Source of the DNA: Sthenelais limicola
Taxonomy: Eukaryota; Annelida; Polychaeta; Phyllodocida; Sigalionidae
DNA length: 64,000 bases
NCBI GenBank assembly: GCA_942159475.1
Contig: OW804095.1
Location: 155,016,536-155,080,535 of the forward strand
Direction: 5' to 3'
Position numbers and translations under genes: made by a program. Shown here in pieces: positions 22,751 to 34,511 of the stretch (the first letter of the stretch is position 1; each line of letters opens with the position of its first letter). The notes beneath the pieces are model-generated. The model was given only the letters and a program-made list of their open reading frames with translations. It had not been told where the DNA came from and made no database searches.

Positions 22751-22870
22751 TTATTCATCTGACAAATATTCGTCATAATCACACAAATAAGTTGTCTTCA
22801 AATATTGCCGAAATTGTATTCTTGTTTTGGTTTCCTGAATATTAACAGGTAGATTGTTCCACAAACTTGT
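22751..22870 (-). pseudogene. Non-LTR retrotransposon RT C-terminal fragment
   Basis: Read on the minus strand, this gives about 40 codons: TSLWNNLPVNIQE, then a basic FRQYLK segment, then an acidic end (DYDEYLSDE) and a stop at 22751-22753. The W-N-x-L-P pattern followed by F-x-x-x-LK and a terminal stop is the usual C-terminus of LINE reverse transcriptases. It abuts a + strand RT fragment, so two insertions or an inversion meet here. Confidence 0.7.
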
Positions 22871-22872
22871 CA

Positions 22873-23469
22873 ATGGATATACATACGACTTGCCAGGAAC
22901 TTACCGACTGTGTATATGAACGGAAACCCCATCGATTACGTTCAAGTCTGGCCAGCTGCTATCTAGGCAGATTGTTTAAAGCCAAACATGTATTGTCACA
23001 GGATAGGTGTCTGATGATCTACAAAACTTTTATTTTGCCGATAATTGAGAGATCGTGTATATTCGTAGATATAGCAAACAAAACCTCCTACAATCGCCTA
23101 CAAAAGACACAAAATAAGGCGTTAAGAATAATATATGGCGGTCTATACAAACGGAGGTGTATTTTTGGTACTCATATCATAAGCAAACTGTTACCTATTT
23201 CGATGAGAAGAGAACTCAGGTTATTATGTCTCCTGCCAAGAACTTGTCAATTTATTAATACAGTTCACGAGCATAATTTAAGAATTGGGAACAAGAGACA
23301 CATCAAGGTATATCGGTGGAAAAAAGCTAGATTTAGTAGATGCATACTAGCATGTGGTGTAAATATATGGAACGCCTTGCCAGAAAGTTTTAGGACGGAA
23401 AAAGACCCCAGACAGCTTAAGGCTAGACTGAAAAGTCATTACCTAAATGCTTTTATTCGATCTGGATGA
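22873..23469 (+). pseudogene. Non-LTR retrotransposon RT thumb/C-terminal remnant
   Basis: About 198 codons open to a TGA stop, with no N-terminal part. YKTFILPIIE, YNRLQKTQNKALRIIYGG, LPISMRRELRLL and NIWNALPESFR are the ordered landmarks of the region after the catalytic core in LINE (CR1/Jockey-like) reverse transcriptases. The palm with the catalytic aspartates is absent, so this is a 5'-truncated copy. An AT-rich 3' part follows to about 24020, ending near AATAAAATATT. No ATG that looks like a genuine start is present. Confidence 0.8.
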
Positions 23470-24034
23470 GTCGATCTATAATAATTATGAAATGAAAATA
23501 CAAAAAAATAGAAAATACGAAGTGAAAATATTATGAATGGTTACGTTGATTTGCCATGCTAATTTTTTGTATAGGTTGCTACTTAATGTACAGACTTGCC
23601 TCATTGTCAGTACGAATACATTGTGAATTGTATTGCTTTGAATCTTGATTGAAATTTAAATGTACAACTATACGTAAGATATATGATTATTAATGGTTAA
23701 TTTGTATGAGCACAGCGTCGATAAAACTGTATTATGTACCTATGTTTTTAATTCAACTCCTAAAAACAATGCTTGCACATTGTCAGTGAGTTGGACTTGT
23801 TTTTATTCGTAGTGTGAGTATCTGTAAAACCTGTACTTAAAGATAACTGAGATAGTTTGACGTATTATAGTTTGTTGATGTTTAGATATATATAACTTAT
23901 GGAATTTCTGATTATATTAACACCTAGAACAATGTAAAAATAAAAATTTTTGTAACATTTAAATCAGGCTGTCCTGAGAATATTCGTACTTCATGTGTGA
24001 AAATGTTCAAACGTCCTGAATAAAATATTTAAAA

Positions 24035-24310
24035 TCAATCATTTTTAAAAATGTCATTTTTTGGTGTCGGAACAACCAATTTCTTGCCTTTCGCTAAACT
24101 GCTTAAACTTATTTTTCTTTTATCAACATTATCTTTGTTTCTCGATCTAAGAACAGCCAAATCGAGTAAGTGGCTATCCCTTCTAGTCGAGAGAGAGGGC
24201 AAGTTTAATGATTTGTGAACCTCTCTGGTACTGGTCAACTTCGGCAATTTCAAAATAATTTTAAAAGCTGAATTCTGTAAAGTTTGAAGTTTTTTCAGTT
24301 GGACCAGAGA
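24035..24310 (-). pseudogene. RT C-terminal fragment, second copy
   Basis: On the minus strand, LQTLQNSAFKIILKLPK is followed by a basic, Ser-rich segment to a stop at 24035. The L-Q-x-L-Q-N-x-A pattern is the conserved LINE RT C-terminal motif. Upstream sequence to about 24370 still resembles RT in a different frame, indicating frameshift. It is nonfunctional. Confidence 0.6.
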
Positions 24311-25082
24311 AAAAATTTAACCAACAACAAATGTATTCCAAACTCAAACTTAGCAGTGATAATAAGGACGCCCCAGGAAGACCTAAGAATGTCAATTCTT
24401 AGAAGGAAATATAATTTGTATTTAATATGAATGTTAGTCCATTTTCCGGAAATATTGTAACTGTATAATTTCTAGAAATAAACCTATTACAACAACAACA
24501 ACAACAACATCCCACATCGCATTTATTGCCTCATCTATTTACGACATGAAATCAGGGAATACAAGTAAGATGACGACAGTGGCAAGGCCTTGGTGGACAT
24601 TATTAGCCTTGCAAGTCCTGAAGCAACTCGGCCTAAGGCTTCTTTGCTTCTGGACTTACTCAACGAATACAATCCTCCTCGTACTTGACACTGTGGTAAT
24701 CTTACTATAGGATGAAGTACATTGTCATATTTCTATTTATAAGTAAGAACGAAAATTACACAATAAAGTAGATATAAAGAAGATATAACATCACTCATAT
24801 GATATACAGGTTATGAGTTAGTTGAAGGAGCGTGAATATTGCACGAGTTGCACAGCAAGGATTCTATGTGACTGAAACCAACGAGTTTGTTAACAGATTC
24901 ATTAAATATGCTTTCAATCATGGAAATGGAAAAGAATTGAGTCATAAATTTGAATATCAGCGGTAATCTTAGTCAAAAAAAGACATTGGTTGAGATGACA
25001 ATCCCACATAACTCACTAGTGAAATACGCACTATGCGGAACTCACTCTAGATACGTTAATTTCAAAGCAATGTGTACATGTA
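24311..25082. other. Spacer with (CAA)n and an unexplained codon-like segment
   Basis: A (CAA)n run lies at 24490-24509. From about 24566 to 24688 a frame starting GATGACGACAGTGGC reads about 39 codons to TGA. It begins DDDSGKALVDII and ends LLNEYNPPRT, with GC-richer, codon-like composition. A TAA lies directly upstream in frame and no acceptor was convincing. I do not recognise it. The rest is AT-rich. Confidence 0.3.
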
Positions 25083-25312
25083 TGGGTCAGATTTTCAGAA
25101 AACGTACAACTATCAGCTGTACACATTTAGTAAATTAGGCTAAATTAGGCTGCAATTTGGTCAATACTAGGTAAATTCGAGTATATTCGGCATTGCATTG
25201 AATCTAGCAATCTGTTTGGTTAGGTTGAACTGTATTTTGAACTTTATTTTCTTCTAAAATTTGGGTTATTTGAGAGGGTTGGTGAAGGTGAATTTCCTGA
25301 AAATCTGACCCA
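25083..25312 (+). mobile_element. Family B MITE
   Basis: The left end is GGGTCAGATTTTCAGAAAA and the right end CTGAAAATCTGACCC. Internal landmarks GCTGCAATTTGGTCAATAC, TTCGGCATTGCATTGA and TTGAACTTTATTTTC are shared with the copies at 33, 41, 45, 46 and 59 kb. It is about 229 bp and has no coding capacity. Confidence 0.9.
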
Positions 25313-25920
25313 TATATGATAAATACATGTAGTGAATGTCTGTATTAGTTTACAGGCTTAGTGTAAGGAGTGGAAAAGGCGGGAAAAGTAATGCGAAATG
25401 TCGTCTGCTGGTTAAAGTCTGCCTGAGCATGGACGCGGGAAGGCAGTAATGGCGGGAGGAGATTATGATATGTGAAATACGTGAGAAATGAGGCGAGGCT
25501 AGAGTTTAATCTGCCTGCCCGCTCCAATGTATAACTTATCCCACCGCCGCAAGGGGTCACTAACGATCAATGTGACCTCAGCCGCCATTGGACGCAGCCA
25601 TCCATCCGCTTCAATTATGTAACGTCGCAGCTGATTGGTCCATTCCTTCAACCGAATTAGACCCGGTGCCTGGCGTGGTGTAATTAGATCTATCATATTG
25701 GCTGCTACTGTGGAAGCCCGGCAAGCCCTTCACTTCCCTCAACATCTCTACATACCGGCTCTCTCACAACATCTCCCTCAGATATGGACGCAAAAGTAGA
25801 TACAGCAGATACAACTATAGATCAACGCCTTAAAATATCACTTTTATTAAATCAATTCAATTCAAAGCATTTGTTATTTATACGTGATGAATGTGCACAA
25901 AAAGGAGACACATCTGAAAG
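25313..25920. other. Spacer with a GC-richer CCAAT-containing patch
   Basis: 25440-25740 is GC-richer than its surroundings. It has GCCATTGG near 25583, GATTGGTCC near 25634 and TATTGGC near 25697, all matching CCAAT boxes in one or the other orientation. It could be a promoter or enhancer, but no transcript or first exon could be attached. Confidence 0.2.
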
Positions 25921-26008
25921 TATATTTGGCGTATGAAATTTGAAATCAAAATTTCTTTATACTAAATGATAAAAGAAATTTTGATTTCAAATTTTATACG
26001 CTAAAATA
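25921..26008. repeat. Long hairpin (about 36-bp arms)
   Basis: Arms containing GAAATTTGAAATCAAAATTT and its complement AAATTTTGATTTCAAATTT are separated by about 12 bp (ATACTAAATGAT). The outer parts (TTTGGCGTAT and ATACGCTAAA) pair with few mismatches. It is foldback-MITE-like and non-coding. Confidence 0.8.
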
Positions 26009-26159
26009 TGGGAGTTCAAGTAGTTGAATAAGTAGTTCATAATAACAATAAACATCAGCTTCCATCTAACTTACAGGTAATTTAAAATTTTACAGTTTAC
26101 AGTTTTCAAAAGGTAATGATGATGGTGGGTCCAGACTGTGCGGCGTGAAAAATACTAAC

Positions 26160-26223
26160 ATGTTAGTGAATTCACTATTCTTATGTTACTGCAGTAACAT
26201 AAGAATAGTGAATTCACTAACAT
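26160..26223. repeat. Perfect 64-bp palindrome
   Basis: Two 32-nt arms with no spacer are centred on CTGCAG at 26189-26194. Bases 26160-26191 are the exact reverse complement of 26192-26223, and each arm carries GTGAATTCAC. Pairing stops at 26159/26224. It has no coding capacity. Confidence 0.95.
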
Positions 26224-26907
26224 AGAGAAAGAGAAAACCGCAAGCATAGGGCCCACAAGTGGGAAAATTTCATCCAAAACTGGTAGTAAATGAAACTTTT
26301 CAACTGCACTGGTGCTAACAAATAACATGAAGATCGATGAAATAAGAAGTAACTTGTGGCTGCGTCCCCGTTTGTTATATTGTACCCATAACGGTATGTA
26401 AGCCATGAGCAAAAGTTGCTTTCAAGGAAGATAAGAGTCGAACAAATATACAGTCGCCCAGTCTTCTGATTGAAAATCTTAGCCGCCTATGTATACTTAG
26501 ATGTAAAATTAGATACCTGTACAAAGTTGTCTACTTCACGAAATAAGACCAATGTTCATAAAAAAAACATAGAGGAAGCTGACCAAACACCAAAAGTCAG
26601 AATTGACCTTAACCTTAGCTTATGTTTTATAATTGACAACATGTACAATGGAGCGATGACCAACCGAAGGCCAGTTGGATGTTAGTGATGATCTTCTCGA
26701 AACAAAATGATCAGATGTAAGTTAGATTTGAGATATGACAATTGAAATCAAGAAGCTCAAGTCATTCATCCGAACCCAGAAAAAATATTTGATAACTTTT
26801 TATCATAGCAAGGAATCCTGGACGATCTGTGTTTTATCAAAGATGGATTATTTTTCTACAAAGTGTCATGTAGTTCAGGAAATGGAGTTTGCAATAATTT
26901 GTGTGTG
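26224..26907. other. Gene-free spacer
   Basis: Short ORFs on both strands (26155-26412 minus, 26470-26685 plus) have no recognisable motif. Nothing else was seen. Confidence 0.4.
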
Positions 26908-29900
26908 TTTAGGCTGTGTAAGGCCTTGTTATGCTGTGGTGGTCTATAGCAGGCTGTGTAAGGCCTTGTTATACTGTGGTGGTCTATAGCAGACTGTGTA
27001 AGGCCATGTTATACTGTGGTGGTCTATAGCAGACTGTGTAAGGCCATGTTATACTGTGCTGGTCTATAGCAGACTGTGTAAGGCCATGTTATACTGTGGT
27101 GGTCTATAGCAGGCTGTGTAAGGCCTTGTTATACTGTGGTGGTCTATAGTAGGCTGTGTAAGGCCATGTTATACTGTGGTGGTCTATAGCAGACTGTGTA
27201 AGGCCTTGTTATACTGTGGTGGTCTATAACAGGCTCTGTAAGGCCTTGTTATACTGTGGTGGTCTATAGCAGGCTATGTAAGGCCTTGTTATACTGTGGT
27301 GGTCTATAGTAGGCTGTGTAAGGCCATGTTATACTGTGGTGGTCTATAGCAGGCTGTGTAAGGCCTTGTTATACTGTGGTGGTCTATAGCAGGCTGTGTA
27401 AGGCCATGTTATACTGTGGTGGTCTATAGCAGACTGTGTAAGGCCTTGTTATACTGTGGTGGTCTATAGTAGGCTGTGTAAGGCCATGTTATACTGTGGT
27501 GGTCTATAGCAGGCTGTGTAAGGCCATATTATACTGTGGTGGTCTATAGCAGACTGTGTAAGGCCTTGTTATACTGTGGTGGTCTATAGCAGACTGTGTA
27601 AGGCCTTGTTATACTGTGGTGGTCTATAGCAGACTGTGTAAGGCCTTGTTATACTGTGGTGGTCTATAGCAGGCTGTGTAAGGCCATGTTATACTGTGGT
27701 GGTCTATAGCAGACTGTGTAAGGCCTTGTTATACTGTGGTGGTCTATAGCAGGCTGTGTAAGCCATGTTATACTGTGGTGGTCTATAGCAGGCTGTGTAA
27801 GGCCATGTTATACTGTGGTGGTCTATAGTAGGCTGTGTAAGGCCATGTTATACTGTAGTGGTCTATAGCAGGCTGTGTAAGGCCATATTATACTGTGGTG
27901 GTCTATAGCAGACTGTGTAAGGCCTTGTTATACTGTGGTGGTCTATAGCAGGCTGTGTAAGGCCTTGTTATACTGTGGTGGTCTATAGCAGGCTGTGTAA
28001 GGCCTTGTTATACTGTGGTGGTCTATAGCAGGCTGTGTAAGGCCTTGTTATACGGTGGTGGTCTATAGCAGGCTGTGTAAGGCCATGTTATACTGTGGTG
28101 GTCTATAGTGGTCTATAGCAGGCTGTGTAAGGCCTTGTTATACTGTGGTGGTCTATAGCAGGCTGTGTAAGGCCATGTTATACTGTGGTGGTCTATAGCA
28201 GACTGTGTAAGGCCATGTTATACTGTGGTGGTCTATAGTGGTCTATAGCAGGCTGTGTAAGGCCTTGTTATACTGTGGTGGTCTATAGTGGTCTATAGTA
28301 GGCTGTGTAAGGCCTTGTTATACTGTGGTGGTCTATAGCAGGCTGTGTAAGGCCATGTTATACTGTGGTGGTCTATAGCAGACTGTGTAAGGCCATGTTA
28401 TACTGTGGTGGTCTATAGCAGGCTGTGTAAGGCCTTGTTATACTGTGGTGGTCTATAGCAGGCTGTGTAAGGCCATGTTATACTGTGGTGGTCTATAGCA
28501 GGCTGTGTAAGGCCTTGTTATACTGTGGTGGTCTATAGCAGGCTGTGTAAGGCCATGTTATACTGTGGTGGTCTATAGCAGGCTGTGTAAGGCCATGTTA
28601 TACTGTGGTGGTCTATAGCAGGCTGTGTAAGGCCTTGTTATACTGTGGTGGTCTATAGCAGGCTGTGTAAGGCCTTGTTATACTGTGGTGGTCTATAGCA
28701 GGCTGTGTAAGGCCATGTTATACTGTGGTGGTCTATAGCAGACTGTGTAAGGCCATGTTATACTGTGGTGGTCTATAGCAGGCTGTGTAAGGCCTTGTTA
28801 TACTGTGGTGGTCTATAGTAGGCTGTGTAAGGCCATGTTATACTGTGGTGGTCTATAGTGGTCTATAGCAGGCTGTGTAAGGCCTTGTTATACTGTGGTG
28901 GTCTATAGCAGGCTGTGTAAGGCCTTGTTATACTGTGGTGGTCTATAGCAGACTGTGTAAGGCCTTGTTATACTGTGGTGGTCTATAGCAGGCCATGTTA
29001 TACTGTGGTGGTCTATAGCAGGTTGTGTAAGGCCTTGTTATACTGTGGTGGTCTATAGCAGGCTGTGTAAGGCCATGTTATACTGTGGTGGTCTATAGCA
29101 GGCTGTGTAAGGCCATGTTATACTGTGGTGGTCTATAGCAGGCTGTGTAAGGCCTTGTTATACTGTGGTGGTCTATAGCAGGCTATGTAAGGCCATGTTA
29201 TACTGTGGTGGTCTATAGCAGGCTGTGTAAGGCCATGTTATACTGTGGTGGTCTATAGCAGGCTGTGTAAGGCCATGTTATACTGTGGTGGTCTATAGCA
29301 GGCTGTGTAAGGCCATGTTATACTGTGGTGGTCTATAGCAGGCTGTGTAAGGCTATGTTATACTGTGGTGGTCTATAGCAGGCTGTGTAAGGCTATGTTA
29401 TACTGTGGTGGTCTATAGCAGGCTGTGTAAGGCCTTGTTATACTGTGGTGGTCTATAGCAGGTTGTGTTAAGCCTTGTTATACTGTGGTGGTCTATAGCA
29501 GGCTGTGTAAGGCCTTGTTATACTGTGGTGGTCTATAGCAGGCTGTGTAAGGCCATGTTATACTGTGGTGGTCTATAGCAGACTGTATAAGGCCATGTTA
29601 TACTGTGGTGGTCTATAGCAGGCTGTGTAAGGCCTTGTTATACTGTGGTGGTCTATAGCAGGTTGTGTTAAGCCTTGTTATACTGTGGTGGTCTATAGCA
29701 GACTGTGTAAGGCCTTGTTATACTGTGGTGGTCTATAGCAGGCTGTGTAAGGCCTTGTTATACTGTGGTGGTCTATAGCAGGCTGTGTAAGGCCTTGTTA
29801 TGCTGTGGTGGTCTATAGCAGACTGTGTAAGGCCATGTTATACTGTGGTGGTCTATAGCAGGCTGTGTAAGGCCATGTTATACTGTGGTGGTCTATAGCA

Positions 29901-30496
29901 GGCTGTGTAAGGCCATGTTATACTGTGGTGGTCTATAGCAGGCTGTGTAAGGCCATGTTATACTGTGGTGGTCTATAGCAGGCTGTGTAAGGCCATGTTA
30001 TACTGTGGTGGTCTATAGCAGGCTGTGTAAGGCCATATTATACTGTGGTGGTCTATAGTAGGCTGTGTAAGGCCTTGTTATACTGTGGTGGTCTATAGCA
30101 GACTGTGTAAGGCCTTGTTATACTGTGGTGGTCTATAGTAGGCTGTGTAAGGCCATGTTATACTGTGGTGGTCTATAGCAGACTGTGTAAGGCCTTGTTA
30201 TACTGTGGTGGTCTATAGCAGGCTGTGTAAGGCCTTGTTATACTGTGGTGGTCTATAGTAGGCTGTGTAAGGCCTTGTTATACTGTGGTGGTCTATAGCA
30301 GGCTGTGTAAGGCCTTGTTATACTGTGGTGGCCTATAGCAGGCTGTGTAAGGCCATGTTATACTGTGGTGGTCTATAGCAGGCTGTGTAAGGCCATGTTA
30401 TACTGTGGTGGTCTATAGCAGGCTGTGTAAGGCCTTGTTATACTGTGGTGGTCTATAGCAGGCTGTGTAAGGCCATGTTGTGCTGTGGTGGTCTAT
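26908..30496. repeat. 40-bp satellite array
   Basis: About 90 copies of a 40-bp unit: GGCTGTGTAAGGCCTTGTTA then TACTGTGGTGGTCTATAGCA. Most variation is binary at two positions (GGCCT/GGCCA and AGGCTG/AGACTG). A 10-bp internal duplication (GTGGTCTATA) recurs at about 28108, 28228, 28288 and 28858. The left edge is gradual, and the last unit is followed by unique sequence at 30500. Confidence 0.97.
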
Positions 30497-31077
30497 AGTT
30501 CCTGTTGGGCGCTGCTTCAAGGGAAGGAGATTAATGCAATTTTATTAAATGGATATCTCTCCAGCATTCAAGCACTACAAGTATGAATGCCTGGCCAGGT
30601 TGACAATGTGACATACACATTTTTATTGTACAGGCATTGCTCTGAAAACAACATATCTACAGTGAGTTACACACAGTGGGTATTTCACTAGTGAGTTATG
30701 TCGGGTTGGCCACCAATTAGTTTTTGTACTAAGATTACAGCTGAAATTCAAATTCTTACTCAATTTTGTTTTATTTTCATGCTTGAAAGCATAAATCAGT
30801 AACTAATTCATTTGTTTGAGTTGCTTAGAATATTGCACTCATTGCCATACAACCAGTGCAATATGCACGCTCCTTCAACAAACTAGTTAGTTTAACCTGT
30901 ATATATATCACTTTATGTGGAATAACTTTAGCAAAATTGTCACTTTGATTGGTCTACTTCATCACTGTGAAAAATATGAATTATAATAGTCATATTTGTG
31001 GCTAGCCAGGGAGGCTACACATCATGGCCACAATTTAGGTGCACAGTTGTACCGATGTGTTGACCAGAAATACAACA
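30497..31077. other. Gene-free spacer
   Basis: AT-rich sequence without recognisable coding, RNA or transposon signals. Confidence 0.4.
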
Positions 31078-32098
31078 TTACCATAGACTTAGCATTGCAG
31101 GCAATACTATTCACTCTATCCATCACCCCATAGACTTAGCATTGCAGGCAATAATTTTCACTCTATCCATCACCCCATAGACTTAGCATTGCAGGCATAC
31201 ATATTCACTCTATCCATCCCCCCATAGACTTAGCATTGTGGGCATACATATTCACTCTATCCATCCCCCCATAGACTTAGCATTGCAGGCAATACTATTC
31301 ACTCTATCCATCACCCCATAGACTTAGCATTGCAGGCAATATTATTCACTCTATCCATCACCCCATAGACTTAGCATTGCAGGCATACATATTCACCCTA
31401 TCCATCCCCCCATAGACTTAGCATTGCAGGCAATACTATTCACTCTATCCATCACCCCATAGACTTAGCATTGTGGGCATACATATTCACCCTATCCATC
31501 CCTCCATAGACTTAGCATTGTGGGCATACATATTCACTCTATCCATCACCCCATAGACTTAGCATTGCAGGCATACATATTCACTCTATACATCACCCCA
31601 TAGACTTAGCATTGTGGACATATTCACTCTATCCATCCCCCATAGACTTAGCATTGCAGGCATACATATATTCACTCTATCCATCCCCCCATAAACTTAG
31701 CATTGTGTGCATACATATTCACTCTATCCATCCCCCATAGACTTAGCATTGCAGGCATACATATTCACTCTATCCATCACCCCATAGACTTAGCATTGCA
31801 GGCATACATATTCACTCTATCCATCCCCCCATAAACTTAGCATTGTGTGCATACATATTCACTCTATCCATCCCCCATAGACTTAGCATTGCAGGCATAC
31901 ATATTCACTCTATCCATCACCCCATAGACTTAGCATTGCAGGCAATATTATTCACTCTATCCATCCCCCATAGACTTAGCATTGCAGACATACATATTCA
32001 CTCTATCCATCACCCCATAGACTTAGCATTGCAGGCAATATTATTCACTCTATCCATCCCCCATAGACTTAGCATTGCAGGCAATAATATTCACTCTG
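31078..32098. repeat. About 47-bp satellite array
   Basis: About 21 copies of a unit of about 45-48 bp: CCCCATAGACTTAGCATTGC, AGGCATACATA or AGGCAATACTA, then TTCACTCTATCCATC. Units differ by small indels and by GCAGGC/GTGGGC changes. Confidence 0.95.
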
Positions 32099-32486
32099 TT
32101 GTATACCAATGATTCAACATTAAAAGTGAAAACAAAATACTTTGTGGAATGTGTTTTAAAAATGAAATTCTTTCAATTCTGAACTCGAACTTAATTAGCA
32201 CTGGGAGTGGCATGAATACATGTATCAAATATCTGTAAAAGGCTGTAGATCAAATATATCAATGCATAGCTGAGGTTATACTAATGATTATTATACACGC
32301 ATTCATTATTGAAGCGCCAACTGCCGTTCATTACTTGTAATAAAGAACTTGATCTCCGATCTTGTTCTTTCTTTATTTACAGGCCGCGCGTCAACTCAGC
32401 CAATAAGTGCTAAGTATATTTAACTACTTCACTAGTGATTGACCATTAAGAAATATTGCAGCCATTTTATTATGAGGAACATATGT
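32099..32486. other. Spacer with decayed family A pieces
   Basis: Short stretches near 32250-32280 (ATAGCTGAGGTTATAC) and 32403-32455 (TATATTTAACTACTTCACTA) resemble family A interior sequence. No other feature was seen. Confidence 0.35.
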
Positions 32487-32488
32487 GA

Positions 32489-32795
32489 TGTGTTTCAGGA
32501 AAATGAGTCATAAGTCGCAAAATTGATATTTTTCAAAGTGTTTTTTTCACAGAATCGCATTATTGGAATGTTCTAATTTGTGGGTGACTCATCACTTATT
32601 ATATCAATCGATGTATCAAATTTCAGGACAATCTATGTAATATATCCTTTCGTTTAAAGGTCCTCATATGGACTACCTTTAGTTACTTTACTGTTTATTG
32701 ACCCCCAGAAATAATAGAAACTTTTTTTCAAAAACGAAAATATCAAACGTAAAATATAGAAATACTTATCAGATTATTAGACTGAAATTGTCAAA
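32489..32795 (+). mobile_element. Family A MITE, right end missing
   Basis: Begins GTGATGTGTTTCAGGAAAAT and follows other copies through ATCGATGTATCAAATTTCAG and TGGACTACCTTTAGTTACTT. The right inverted end is absent. Confidence 0.85.
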
Positions 32796-33134
32796 AACAC
32801 ATACAAAAACTTGCAAAACTCATTAGAGATGAGCTAATCTTTGGATACAGAAGAAATCCAAATATCAGTAATATGTCACTTTCATCTACACTAAGTTGAA
32901 GTTCAATAAGGTTTATAGTCTATTTGTCCCCTACTGCACGAAACAATGCAGAACTGCCGGCTGATTGTGCATTTTTGCGGAAAAAACTGAAAAATTAATT
33001 AGTTCTCCGATGAAATAAAAAAAGTATTATATTTCAACATCCCCAAAAGAATAATGAGTTAGAACCGGTTGCCAGTCAAACACATACTAATAAATCATAC
33101 ATGCATACAACCCCTACATGTACACACAAGCGTC

Positions 33135-33162
33135 ACCCCCCCCCCCCCCCCCCCCCCGCCCC
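33135..33162. repeat. Poly-C tract
   Basis: An uninterrupted or nearly uninterrupted run of about 24 C residues, broken by one G. It is prone to sequencing and assembly length error. Confidence 0.9.
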
Positions 33163-33175
33163 CATAGCAGTACAC

Positions 33176-33410
33176 GGGTCAGATTTTCAGAAAATCTACA
33201 ATTAGCAGCTGTACACATTTACTAAATTCTGCTGAATCAGGCTGCAATTTGGTCAATACTTGGTAAATTCACAGATATTCGGCATTGCATTGATTCTAGT
33301 TATGTGTTTGATTAGGTTGAACTGTATTTTGAACTTTATTTTCGTCTGAAATTTGGGTTATTTGAAAAGATTGGTCAAGTTAAATTGTACATTTTCTGAA
33401 AATCTGACCC
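33176..33410 (+). mobile_element. Family B MITE
   Basis: Both ends are present (GGGTCAGATTTTCAGAAAAT and TTCTGAAAATCTGACCC), with the standard interior. About 235 bp. The flanks do not give a clear 4-bp duplication. Confidence 0.9.
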
Positions 33411-33733
33411 ATATTGTGGCTGCTGTTCTAATCACCTCTGCCTCTACCCTAAACCTGATAACGTATGATACACTTACTATCAGCTTACCACATACTGACA
33501 GCCTTCTGCCGCCCTAAACACTTCTAGAGTTTCACCTGTCAGTGCTATATAAAAGGTAGCTGTCACATTAATCAGCCTTGTGACAGTGGATGGATTCTGT
33601 TATAACGTATAGGCGTCACATTACTGTGGTGGGCCTGTATTTGGGGATTAATCTAATGATGCCTGCTGTCACAGTGAGCTCCTCCCTGCTCAACTCATTC
33701 CCCGCTGCGAGTGGCTCATAGGCCCAATATTTT
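33411..33733. other. Spacer with an isolated TATA-like motif
   Basis: CTATATAAAAGG near 33545-33556 is a close TATA-box match. It is followed by a moderately GC-rich stretch with GGATTAATCTAATGATGCC near 33640. No gene could be linked to it, so promoter function is speculative. Confidence 0.2.
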
Positions 33734-34092
33734 ATGTGTCACACGAAAATGAGTCACAAGTCGCAAAAATGTTTTTTGAGATATCACCATATTTGCAAAG
33801 AGATCAAGATGATTCTAATGATAGTAAACACTAGGACACCCAATAAGTATTTCTTTATTTCAAGTTTGATATTTTTATTTTTGAAAAAAAAAAAGAAGTT
33901 TGCAATATTTCTGGCTTGGTAATTACCAGTAAAGTATCTAAATATATTCCATATGATGGCCTTCAAAACGCAAGGATATAATTATTTAATACAATGTCCT
34001 GAAGAACATTTCACTTAAGAGATCTTGTGATAAAAACACTTTGAAAAATATCAATTTTGCGACATGTGACTCATTCTGCTGAAACACAGCAC
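33734..34092 (-). mobile_element. Family A MITE
   Basis: Ends ATGTGTCACACGAAAATGAG and GACTCATTCTGCTGAAACAC are diverged family A termini. The interior GATAGTAAACACTAGGACAC is shared with the copies at 34988 and 40158. Confidence 0.8.
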
Positions 34093-34093
34093 A

Positions 34094-34210
34094 TTTGATG
34101 TGTCATAGGAAAATGAGTCCCAGGTCGCACATTTTTTGAGATATCATCATATTTGTAAAGATGAGATCAAGGGGATTCCAATGATAGTAAACACTAGGAC
34201 ATCTAATTGT
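34094..34210 (-). mobile_element. Family A MITE fragment
   Basis: Begins TTTGATGTGTCATAGGAAAA and matches family A for about 110 bp (GAGATATCATCATATTTG, GATTCCAATGATAGTAAACA) before diverging. Confidence 0.65.
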
Positions 34211-34511
34211 GACATAATGAGTAGATTTCCGTATTTTGATGCATGAAACTAAGGTTGGCGATTAAGTTTTTTTTCCGACCAGTTACTCATGTAGTGATGT
34301 CACAAAGAAATTGAGTTATTGATACGATCATATTTTGATGGCATAGGGTTGACTCCAACGATGTGAACCTTTAGTACATCTAATAATTTTCTTTTTTTAA
34401 AAACAAATTTCATAAAAACAAGTTTCACCTAAATGTGATCTGTATCTATACATATTATACTGCTTCTGTAATGATTTGATACTCTTGCTTATCAATTAAT
34501 ATAGAACATAT
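34211..34511. other. Spacer
   Basis: AT-rich. TTACTCATGTAGTGATGTCA and a later GACTCCAACGATG hint at a very old family A-like copy. No gene. Confidence 0.3.

Noticed and set aside
33545..33556. TATA box of a gene
   Set aside because: The motif is good, but the next 3 kb are MITEs and no exon could be attached.
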